Positions 57,922 to 64,000 of a stretch of 64,000 nucleotides of DNA are shown here, piece after piece (positions within the stretch are counted from its first letter, which is position 1; every line of letters begins with the position of its first letter). Position numbers and translations under genes: made by a program. This stretch comes from Streptomyces rubiginosohelvolus. Its GTDB lineage: Bacteria > Actinomycetota > Actinomycetes > Streptomycetales > Streptomycetaceae. The notes under the pieces were generated by a model. The model did no database searches. It saw nothing but the letters and a program-made list of their open reading frames with translations, and had not been told where the DNA came from. The DNA is taken from NCBI RefSeq assembly GCF_014649875.1, contig NZ_BMTW01000005.1:104456-168455 (forward strand), written 5' to 3'.

Positions 57922-58596
57922 TCAGCGCCCCGCGGCCAGCCAGCTGTAGTGCAACTCCGGTCTGCCGACCTGCCCATAATGTGGACGCCTCGCGGCGCTG
58001 CCGACGGTCACCAGGTGCTCCAGATACCGCCGGGCCGTGATCCGCGAGATACCGAGGCGCTCCCCGGCGGCGGCCGCCGTCACCCCTTCCGGGGACTCCT
58101 TCAGCACCCGGGTGACCGCCTCCAGCGTCGGGCCGCTGAGCCCCTTGGGCAGCGCGGCCGGATGCGCGACCCGCAGCGCGCCCAGCGCCCGGTCCACCTC
58201 CTCCTGACCGCTGGCCTCCCCGGCGACGCCCCGGAACTCCGCGTACCGCACCAGCCGGTCCCGCAGCGTGGGGTACGTGAACGGCTTCAGCACGTACTGC
58301 ACGACGCCGAGCGACACCCCCTCCCGCACCACCGCGAGATCCCGCGCCGAGGTCACCGCGATCACATCGGCCCCGTGGCCGGAGGCGCGCAGCGAACGCA
58401 GCAGCCCGAGCCCGTGCCCGTCGGGCAGATAGAGGTCGAGCAGCAGCAGGTCCACCGGGGTCCGCTCCAGCGCGCGCACCGCCGCCGCCCGGGTGTGCGC
58501 CACCGCGGTCACGGTGAAGCCCTCGACCCGCTCCACGTACATCTGGTGGGCGTCGGCGGCCACCGGATCGTCCTCCACCACCAGCACTCTGATCAC
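57922..58596 (-). CDS. Response regulator of the CitB/DctR family
   Basis: A 224-residue regulator with receiver acidic pair EDD, Asp54 in VDLLLLDLYLPDGHG, Thr in IAVTSARD and Lys in YVLKPFTY. The C-terminal helix-turn-helix is ESPEGVTAAAAGERLGISRITARRYLEHLVTVGSAARRPHYGQVGRPELHYSW. This is the class that controls uptake of citrate and C4-dicarboxylates. It overlaps its kinase gene by 4 bp. The dicarboxylate symporter gene lies divergently just beyond the kinase, so it is the likely target. Confidence 0.94.
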   Translation of the reverse strand: MIRVLVVEDDPVAADAHQMYVERVEGFTVTAVAHTRAAAVRALERTPVDLLLLDLYLPDGHGLGLLRSLRASGHGADVIAVTSARDLAVVREGVSLGVVQYVLKPFTYPTLRDRLVRYAEFRGVAGEASGQEEVDRALGALRVAHPAALPKGLSGPTLEAVTRVLKESPEGVTAAAAGERLGISRITARRYLEHLVTVGSAARRPHYGQVGRPELHYSWLAAGR

Positions 58597-60293
58597 GCCG
58601 TGACCTCCTTCGCCCGGGCGCCCGCCGCCGACCCCGCCGTACGGTCCCCGAGCGGCAGCCGTACGGTGAACCGCGCACCGCCGTCCGGACCCGCGTCCAG
58701 CTCCACCGTGCCCCCGTTGCGGTGGGCCGCCTGCCGCACCAGCGCCAGGCCGAGCCCGCGCCCCGCCCCGTGCGTGGACCAGCCCCGCCGGAACACCTCG
58801 TCCGCCGCCTCGGGCCCGATGCCCGCCCCCGTGTCCGCGACCCGCAGCAGCAGCTCCCGCTCGTCCGCGAGCGCCGTCACCGTCACCCGGGCCCGGGCCG
58901 CCGGGCCCCCGGCCGTCCGGGGCGCGGGCACCGCCGCCCCGGACTCCTCCGCGCCCTCGGGACCCTCCGACGCCGCGTCCACCGCGTTGTCGATCAGATT
59001 GCCCAGGATCGTCACCAGATCCCGCTGGGCCAGCGAGGGCGGCAGCGCCCCGTCGTCGATCAGGCTGTCCTCCGCGAGCACCAGCTCCACCCCCCGCTCG
59101 TTCGCCTGGGCCGCCTTGCCGAGCAGCAGCGCGGCCAGGACCGGTTCCTCCACCGCCCCCACCACCCGGTCGGTCAGCACCTGGGCCAGCTCCAGCTCCG
59201 CCGTCGCGAAGTCCACGGCCTCCTCCACCCGGCCCAGCTCGATCAGCGACACCACGGTGTGCAGCCGGTTCGCCGCCTCGTGGGCCTGGGAGCGCAGCGC
59301 CTGCGTGAAGCCGCGCTCGGAGTCCAGCTCCCCGGTCAGCGCCTGCAGCTCGGTGTGGTCCCGCAGGGTCACCACCGTGCCCCGCTGCTCACCGCCCACC
59401 ACCGGACGGGTGTTGACCACGATCACCCGGTCCGCCGTCAGGTGCAGCTCGTCCACCCGCGGCTCCGACGCCAGCAGCGCCCCGGTCAGCGGCGCGGGCA
59501 GGGCCAGCTCGTCGACCGTACGGCCGACCGCCTCGGCGTCCGGCCCCAGGCCCAGCAGCTCCCGCCCCGCGTCGTTGATCAGCGCGATCCGCCGCCGTCC
59601 GTCCAGCATCAGCAGCCCCTCGCGCACCGCGTGCAGGGTGGCCTGGTGGTAGTCGTGCAGCCGGCTCAGCTCGGCCGCGTTCATCCCGTGCGTGTGCCGC
59701 CGCAGCCGGGCGTTGATCACGTACGTGCCGATCCCGCCGAGCGCCAGCGCCCCGCCCGCCGCCAGCGCGAGGGCGCCGAGCTGTTCCCGTACCTGCGAGG
59801 AGACCCGGTCCACGGTGATGCCCGCGCTGACCAGGCCGACGATCCGGCCGTTGTCGCGGATCGGGGTCACCACCCGTATCGAGGGGCCCAGCGTGCCGGT
59901 GTACGTCTCGGTGAAGGTCTGCCCGCGCAGGGCCTTCGCGGTGTTCCCGAGGAAGGTGTCGCCGATCTGGCTGGTGTCCGGGTGCGTCCAGCGCACCCGC
60001 TCGGTGTCCATGATCGTGACGAAGGCGATCCCGGTGTCCTCGCGCACCCGCTCCGCGTACGGCTGGAGTACCGCCGACGGGTCCGGGGTACGGATGGCCT
60101 CCCGTACGGAGGGGGAATCGGCCACCGCGAGGGCCGCCACCCGCACCTGCCGGGCGGCCGTCTCCTCGGCCTGCGCGCTGCCGGAGACGTACGCGAACAC
60201 GGCGCACCCGGCCACCACGGCGGCGATGAGCACGACCTGCATGGCGAAGAGCTGGCCCGCCAGGCTGCGGGGGCGGGTACGGGGGAGGCGCAT
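58593..60293 (-). CDS. CitA/DcuS-type sensor histidine kinase
   Basis: A 566-residue kinase. Membrane segment 1 is LFAMQVVLIAAVVAGCAVFAYV. The extracellular Cache-like sensor (about 38-170) includes VRVAALAVADSPSVREAIRTPDPS, IAFVTIMDTERVRWTHPDTSQIGDTFLGN and GLVSAGITVDRVSSQV. Membrane segment 2 is ALALAAGGALALGGIGTYVI, followed by a PAS domain (AVREGLLMLDGRRRIALINDAGRELLGL). The phospho-acceptor is in the SpoOB-like helix SQAHEAANRLHTVVSLIELGR. HATPase: LVTILGNLIDNAVDAA, DTGAGIGPEAADEVFRRGWSTHG, GRGLGLALVRQAAHRNGG. The sensor motifs fit carboxylate sensing. ATG 60293 gives the conserved basic start. A disordered insert (EGPEGAEESGAAVPAPRT) lies within the ATPase domain. Confidence 0.94.
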   Translation of the reverse strand: MRLPRTRPRSLAGQLFAMQVVLIAAVVAGCAVFAYVSGSAQAEETAARQVRVAALAVADSPSVREAIRTPDPSAVLQPYAERVREDTGIAFVTIMDTERVRWTHPDTSQIGDTFLGNTAKALRGQTFTETYTGTLGPSIRVVTPIRDNGRIVGLVSAGITVDRVSSQVREQLGALALAAGGALALGGIGTYVINARLRRHTHGMNAAELSRLHDYHQATLHAVREGLLMLDGRRRIALINDAGRELLGLGPDAEAVGRTVDELALPAPLTGALLASEPRVDELHLTADRVIVVNTRPVVGGEQRGTVVTLRDHTELQALTGELDSERGFTQALRSQAHEAANRLHTVVSLIELGRVEEAVDFATAELELAQVLTDRVVGAVEEPVLAALLLGKAAQANERGVELVLAEDSLIDDGALPPSLAQRDLVTILGNLIDNAVDAASEGPEGAEESGAAVPAPRTAGGPAARARVTVTALADERELLLRVADTGAGIGPEAADEVFRRGWSTHGAGRGLGLALVRQAAHRNGGTVELDAGPDGGARFTVRLPLGDRTAGSAAGARAKEVTA

Positions 60294-60379
60294 ACCCCAC
60301 AGTCTGCCTGGCCCGGCCGGACGCTCCCAGAAGTCTCCCGGATGGCCGGAAAGCGACTGTGAACGATATGAACGCAAGG

Positions 60380-60393
60380 GTGACCGGGGTCAC
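60380..60393. promoter_or_regulatory. GTGACC-GG-GGTCAC palindrome between the kinase and the symporter
   Basis: GTGACCGGGGTCAC is a perfect inverted repeat with 6-bp arms. It lies 87 bp upstream of the kinase start and 73 bp upstream of the symporter start. A role as the regulator's binding site is inferred from position. Confidence 0.5.
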
Positions 60394-60465
60394 AGGCCGG
60401 TGGATAGTCACCGAAGCCCCCAGGGACGGGGGCGCAACCCCCTGACCGAGCCGAGGAGCCCCACC

Positions 60466-61836
60466 ATGGCTGTGGCAGCCAAACAACGGGACCGCACCCA
60501 CTACCTGTACATCGCCGTGATCGCCGCCGTGGCGCTCGGCATCCTGGTGGGCTTCGCGGCCCCCGGCGTGGCCGTCGAGCTGAAGCCCATCGGCGCCGGC
60601 TTCGTGAACCTGATCAAGATGATGATCTCGCCGATCATCTTCTGCACGATCGTCCTGGGCGTCGGCTCGGTCCGCAAGGCCGCCAAGGTCGGCGCGGTCG
60701 GCGGTCTGGCGCTGGGCTACTTCCTGGTCATGTCGACCGTGGCCCTCGCCATCGGCCTGCTGGTCGGCAACTTCCTGGAGCCCGGCTCCACCCTCCACAT
60801 CACCGAGGCCGCCCGCGAGGCGGGCGCGGAGCAGGCCGGGGGCGCGGGCGAGTCCACCGCGGACTTCCTGCTCGGCATCATCCCGACCACGATCGTCTCC
60901 GCCTTCACCGAGGGCGAGGTCCTCCAGACCCTCCTGGTCGCGCTCCTCGCGGGCTTCGCGCTCCAGGCGATGGGCAGGACCGGTGAGCCGATCATCCGCG
61001 GCATCACCCACATCCAGCGTCTCGTCTTCCGCATCCTCGCCATGATCATGTGGGCCGCCCCGGTCGGCGCGTTCGGCGCGATCGCCGCGGTGGTCGGCGA
61101 GACCGGCCTCGACGCCCTGAAGTCCCTGGCGATCATCATGATCGGCTTCTACGTCACCTGCGCGCTGTTCGTCTTCGTGGTGCTCGGCGCACTGCTCCGC
61201 ATGATCGCCGGGGTGAACCTGTTCTCGCTGCTGAAGTACCTGGGCCGCGAGTTCCTGCTGATCCTGTCCACCTCCTCCTCCGAGTCGGCGCTGCCGCGGC
61301 TGATCGCGAAGATGGAGCACATGGGCGTCAGCAAGCCCGTCGTCGGCATCACCGTGCCGACCGGCTACTCCTTCAACCTCGACGGCACCGCGATCTACCT
61401 CACGATGTCCTCGCTGTTCATCGCCAACGCGATGGGCGACCCGCTGAGCGCGGGCGAGCAGATCTCGCTGCTGGTCTTCATGGTCATCGCCTCGAAGGGC
61501 GCGGCCGGTGTGACCGGCGCGGGCCTGGCGACCCTGGCCGGCGGCCTCCAGTCGCACCGCCCCGAACTCGTCGACGGCGTCGGCCTGATCGTCGGCATCG
61601 ACCGCTTCATGAGCGAGGCCCGCGCGCTGACCAACTTCGCGGGCAACGCGGTCGCCACGGTGCTCGTCGGCCACTGGACCAAGGAGATCGACAAGGACCG
61701 GGTGGGCGAGGTGCTGGCCGGACGGATCCCGTTCGACGAGAAGACCCTCGTCGACGACGGCCACGGCCCGGCCCCCTCCGACGAGGTCCCCGAACAGCGG
61801 GACAGCGCGCCCGCCGAGCAGCCCGCCAAGGTCTGA
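60466..61836 (+). CDS. dctA: Cation:dicarboxylate symporter (DctA/GltP family)
   Basis: A 456-residue secondary transporter of the DAACS family that imports C4-dicarboxylates (or glutamate) with cations. The N-terminus is YIAVIAAVALGILVGFAAPGVAVELKPIGAGFVNLIKMMISPIIFCTIVLGVGS. The Ser-rich hairpin is STSSSESALPRL, followed by the metal/substrate motif GYSFNLDGTAIYLTMSSLFIANA. Further on are MVIASKGAAGVTGAG and DRFMSEARALTNFAGNAVATVLV. Asn-Leu-Asp-Gly-Thr with MSEARALTN fits the DctA rather than the GltP branch. ATG 60466 has GAGGAG upstream. Divergent from a CitA/DcuS-type two-component system. Confidence 0.93.
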   Translation: MAVAAKQRDRTHYLYIAVIAAVALGILVGFAAPGVAVELKPIGAGFVNLIKMMISPIIFCTIVLGVGSVRKAAKVGAVGGLALGYFLVMSTVALAIGLLVGNFLEPGSTLHITEAAREAGAEQAGGAGESTADFLLGIIPTTIVSAFTEGEVLQTLLVALLAGFALQAMGRTGEPIIRGITHIQRLVFRILAMIMWAAPVGAFGAIAAVVGETGLDALKSLAIIMIGFYVTCALFVFVVLGALLRMIAGVNLFSLLKYLGREFLLILSTSSSESALPRLIAKMEHMGVSKPVVGITVPTGYSFNLDGTAIYLTMSSLFIANAMGDPLSAGEQISLLVFMVIASKGAAGVTGAGLATLAGGLQSHRPELVDGVGLIVGIDRFMSEARALTNFAGNAVATVLVGHWTKEIDKDRVGEVLAGRIPFDEKTLVDDGHGPAPSDEVPEQRDSAPAEQPAKV

Positions 61837-61929
61837 CCCGCGCCACCCACCAGGCCCCGCGTCACCACCGGGGCCACCGCGCCACCCACCAGGACCGCGG
61901 CGGCTTCCCCCCGGCCGCTGCGGTCCGCC

Positions 61930-61966
61930 CGAGGACACCCGTATCCACCCGGTACGGGTGTCCTCG
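61930..61966 (+). terminator. Hairpin terminator of the symporter gene
   Basis: CGAGGACACCCGTA (61930-61943) pairs perfectly with TACGGGTGTCCTCG (61953-61966) around a 9-base loop, about 94 bp after the stop. Confidence 0.88.
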
Positions 61967-62120
61967 CGTGGGCTGCGGGTACCGGTGGCCGGTACCGCCC
62001 CCTTGTGTCCGTGTTCTGTCACGACCGGTCCGGCCCGGACAACCCTCCTCGTCCGGCACCGGTCTTGAGAGATGAAGGACCGCAGTCAGCCCCCATGCGC
62101 CCCACGACCGAAGGACTTCC

Positions 62121-63410
62121 ATGCGTATCGCCCCTTCCCGCAGCCGTACCCTGCGCGGCGGGACTGCCGCCGTTGCCGCCGCAGCGCTGGTGGCGCTGGG
62201 CGCCGTCCCGGCGCTCGCCGCGGACCCGGAGCCGGACCTCGGCGTCGGAACGATCGCGCCGGTCAAGGGGGTCCAGCCCGGAAGCTCCTTCTCGACCCCG
62301 CTGACCTTCCTCAACAAGGGGACGGAGGAGGTGCCCTCGGCCTGGGTGACGTACTCCGTGTCACCGGGCCTGAAGGCGGAGGAGACGCACGAGAACTGCA
62401 CCTACTACACCATCGGCTCCTACGACGAGATGCCCGCGTCGAACGTCGCCTCCTGCAAGATCGACCAGCCGCTGAAGCCGGGCGTCGTCTACGGCACGGC
62501 GAAGCCCGTCTCGCTCAAGGCGCTCGACTCCGCGTTCCGGGACAACCTGCGGGTGTCGATCGGCGTGCACGAGCCCGGCCCGGACGACGGGGGCTCCACC
62601 GAGCCGGTGCCCGGGACCGGTGACCCGCTCACCCTGGTCGAGAAGGGCCCGGCCACCGACGCCGACCGGACGAACCACCCCGAGGCGTACGCCAGGGCGG
62701 ACGTCACCGCCGCGAACACCGCGGACTTCGCCCTGACCGGCGACGAGAAGCGGGGGAAGGTCGGCGAGAAGGTCACCGCGACGGTGAAGTTCGCCAACAA
62801 GGGCCCCGCCCGCGTCCAGGGGCTCCCCGACCAGAGCGTCACCACGGTCGACATCCACATCCCGAAGGGCACCTCCGTCGTCAAGCCGTACGACTTCTGC
62901 GAGGTGATCACCAAGACCCACTACCGCTGCGGCACCTCCCAGTCCTGGGTCGACGTGAACGGCGGCGAGAGCTACCCCTTCGTCCTGCGCATCGACAAGG
63001 CGGTCGGCCGCACCACCGGCGAGGTCTCCTTCACCGGCCAGGAGCGCCCCTTCGACCGGAACGCCGGGAACGACACCGCGCAGATCGTGATCGACACCGG
63101 CAAGGACGAGGGCACGGCGGGCTCCTCGGGCTCCAACGGTTCCTCCGGCTCCACCGGGGGCTCCTCGTCCACCGGAGGCTCCGGCTCCACCGGCTCCACG
63201 AGCACCACCGGCTCCACCGGCACCTCCGGCGGCGCCGCCGACACGGGCGGCTCGACGACCGGCGGCGCCACCCCCCAGACCGGCGGCAACCTCGCGGCGA
63301 CCGGCTCGGACTCCACCGGCCCGCTCATCGGCATGGCGGCCGCGGCGGTGGCCGCGGGCGGCGGCATCCTGTGGGCCGTGCGCCGGCGGTCGGCGGCCCA
63401 GGGCGGCTGA
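62121..63410 (+). CDS. Secreted wall-anchored protein with LAxTG sorting signal
   Basis: The 429-residue protein has a signal peptide (GTAAVAAAALVALGAVPALAADPEP). Two beta-sandwich-like regions follow. One contains GVQPGSSFSTPLTFLNKGTEEVPSAWVTYSVSPGL; the other contains KRGKVGEKVTATVKFANKGPARVQGLPDQSVTTVDIHIPKGTSV, like DUF11-type repeats. A Gly/Ser/Thr linker of about 75 residues (GSSGSNGSSGSTGG...) precedes LAATG, a hydrophobic segment (PLIGMAAAAVAAGGGILWAV) and RRRS. LAxTG is the motif of class E sortases in actinobacteria, so the protein is probably linked to peptidoglycan. Cys pairs (HENCTYY/VASCKID; DFCEV/YRCGT) may form disulfides. Its ligand is unknown. GAAGGAC precedes ATG 62121. Confidence 0.9.
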   Translation: MRIAPSRSRTLRGGTAAVAAAALVALGAVPALAADPEPDLGVGTIAPVKGVQPGSSFSTPLTFLNKGTEEVPSAWVTYSVSPGLKAEETHENCTYYTIGSYDEMPASNVASCKIDQPLKPGVVYGTAKPVSLKALDSAFRDNLRVSIGVHEPGPDDGGSTEPVPGTGDPLTLVEKGPATDADRTNHPEAYARADVTAANTADFALTGDEKRGKVGEKVTATVKFANKGPARVQGLPDQSVTTVDIHIPKGTSVVKPYDFCEVITKTHYRCGTSQSWVDVNGGESYPFVLRIDKAVGRTTGEVSFTGQERPFDRNAGNDTAQIVIDTGKDEGTAGSSGSNGSSGSTGGSSSTGGSGSTGSTSTTGSTGTSGGAADTGGSTTGGATPQTGGNLAATGSDSTGPLIGMAAAAVAAGGGILWAVRRRSAAQGG

Positions 63411-63424
63411 CGACCGGACCGACA

Positions 63425-63460
63425 CGACCGGGCGGGACCCTCACGGGTTCCGCCCGGTCG
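63425..63460. terminator. Hairpin terminator after the sorted protein gene
   Basis: A 16-bp stem (63425-63440 with 63445-63460) with one G-T wobble and loop TCAC lies 14 bp after the stop. Confidence 0.85.
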
Positions 63461-63550
63461 GCCGTTGACCTGCATCCTTTCCCGGAAGTGCGTATCTGAC
63501 AGTCAAGTGGGTTCTGGTCAGGCCCTGTTCGCGCGCCAAGGATGGTCCCC

Positions 63551-64000
63551 ATGACGCAAGCGCACACGACCACCGAACCCGCACCCGCATCCACCCCCGT
63601 CACCGTCCTGGGCCTCGGTGACATGGGCCGCTCCCTGGCCCGAGCCTTCCTTGCCGCCGGCCACCCCACCACCGTCTGGAACCGCTCGCCCGGGAAGGGC
63701 GAGGACGTCGTCGCGCTGGGCGCGGTGCGGGCCGCGTCCGCCGAGGAGGCCGTGCGGGCGAGCGGACTCGTCGTGGTCTGCCTCGTCGACTACGACGCCT
63801 CCGACGCGGTCCTGGAACCGCTGGCCGGAGCGCTGGAGGGGCGGGTCCTGGTCAACCTGACCTCGGACACCCCGGCCCGTTCCCGGCAGGCCGCCGCCTG
63901 GGCCGCGAAGCACTCCCTGGCCTACCTCGACGGGGCGATCATGGTGCCGGTCGACGTGGTCGGCACAGCGGACGCCCTGGTCTTCCACTCCGGCGACCGT
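63551..64000 (+). CDS. NAD(P)-dependent reductase of the beta-hydroxyacid dehydrogenase / imine reductase family, truncated by the window
   Basis: The first 150 residues are visible. The Rossmann motif is VTVLGLGDMGRSLARAFLAAGHPTTVWNRSPGKGEDVVALGA, where NRSP at the end of strand 2 suggests NADPH use. VVVCLVDYDASDAVLEPLAGALEGRVLVNLTSDTPARSRQAAAWA follows, then LAYLDGAIMVPVDVVGTADALVFHSGDR. The NLTSDTP and GAIMVPxxxVG strands are characteristic of the imine-reductase-like branch rather than of classical 3-hydroxyisobutyrate dehydrogenase. AAGGATGG lies upstream of ATG 63551. The catalytic C-terminal half is outside the window, so the substrate class cannot be fixed. Confidence 0.88.
   Translation, partial: MTQAHTTTEPAPASTPVTVLGLGDMGRSLARAFLAAGHPTTVWNRSPGKGEDVVALGAVRAASAEEAVRASGLVVVCLVDYDASDAVLEPLAGALEGRVLVNLTSDTPARSRQAAAWAAKHSLAYLDGAIMVPVDVVGTADALVFHSGDR

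Noticed and set aside
1..64000. tRNA, rRNA, CRISPR arrays, insertion sequences, attachment sites or prophage genes
   Set aside because: None was recognised on reading the sequence. The gene order looks like conserved core chromosome, apart from the csl interval discussed above.

Overview
The window is high-GC DNA with strong third-position GC bias, GTG and TTG starts, purine-rich ribosome binding sites and secreted low-complexity proteins. It is chromosomal Streptomyces. From memory of the gene families, the order follows the S. coelicolor segment running from about SCO5376 to SCO5430: chitinase, two-component pair, cobalamin adenosyltransferase, ABC exporter, 3-hydroxybutyryl-CoA dehydrogenase, NucS, FilP/Scy, epimerase, thiolase, MeaB, AbsC, IcmA, Pyk/AckA/Pta and PfkA. 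No phage, transposon, CRISPR array, rRNA or tRNA was seen.

Layout. 1-4.5 kb: a truncated secreted chitinase with a classic direct-repeat promoter, a NarL-type two-component pair, a small membrane protein and a PduO-type adenosyltransferase. 4.5-8.3 kb: a DrrAB-like exporter with a divergent TetR regulator, a 3-hydroxyacyl-CoA dehydrogenase and a STAS protein. 8.5-14.2 kb: a membrane P-loop protein with a Thr/Pro tail, NucS, a small unknown protein, a luciferase-like oxidoreductase and a small Cys/His protein. 14.2-18.2 kb: two tandem, clearly paralogous ABC exporters. 18.2-23.3 kb: the tip cytoskeleton genes filP and scy. 23.4-26.3 kb: methylmalonyl-CoA epimerase, thiolase and meaB. 26.3-29.4 kb: an Asp-rich PepSY protein facing an OmpR-type two-component system whose sensor also carries an Asp-rich stretch. 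29.3-32.9 kb: absC, three tandem AIM24-family genes, a DUF3817 membrane protein and a thiamine-binding-like protein. 33.0-37.9 kb: a cslA-glxA cellulose-like glycan locus with a convergent GH6 glucanase. 38.0-43.4 kb: ArsR regulator, MFS exporter, MarR regulator, a second DUF3817 protein and icmA behind a perfect 24-bp palindrome. 43.4-47.4 kb: GH5 glycosidase, TetR regulator and a thioredoxin-like co-chaperone. 48.0-50.6 kb: a DUF6230/DUF6114/secreted-protein module. 50.7-57.0 kb: pyk, ackA, pta and pfkA. 57.0-64.0 kb: an XRE regulator, a CitA/DcuS-like two-component pair divergent from a dicarboxylate symporter, a probable sortase-E substrate and a truncated NAD(P)-dependent reductase.

Two themes stand out. 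One is coenzyme-B12-dependent acyl-CoA metabolism: adenosyltransferase, epimerase, MeaB and IcmA, with dehydrogenase and thiolase, spread over 40 kb. The other is envelope and polar-growth biology: Scy/FilP, CslA/GlxA/GH6, GH5, chitinase, the AIM24 trio, the DUF6230/DUF6114 module and a LAxTG-anchored protein. The best candidates for undescribed biology are the Asp-rich PepSY/two-component module with its phased repeats, the AIM24 trio beside absC, the DUF6230/DUF6114/secreted-protein operon, and several strong operator-like palindromes without a known regulator.
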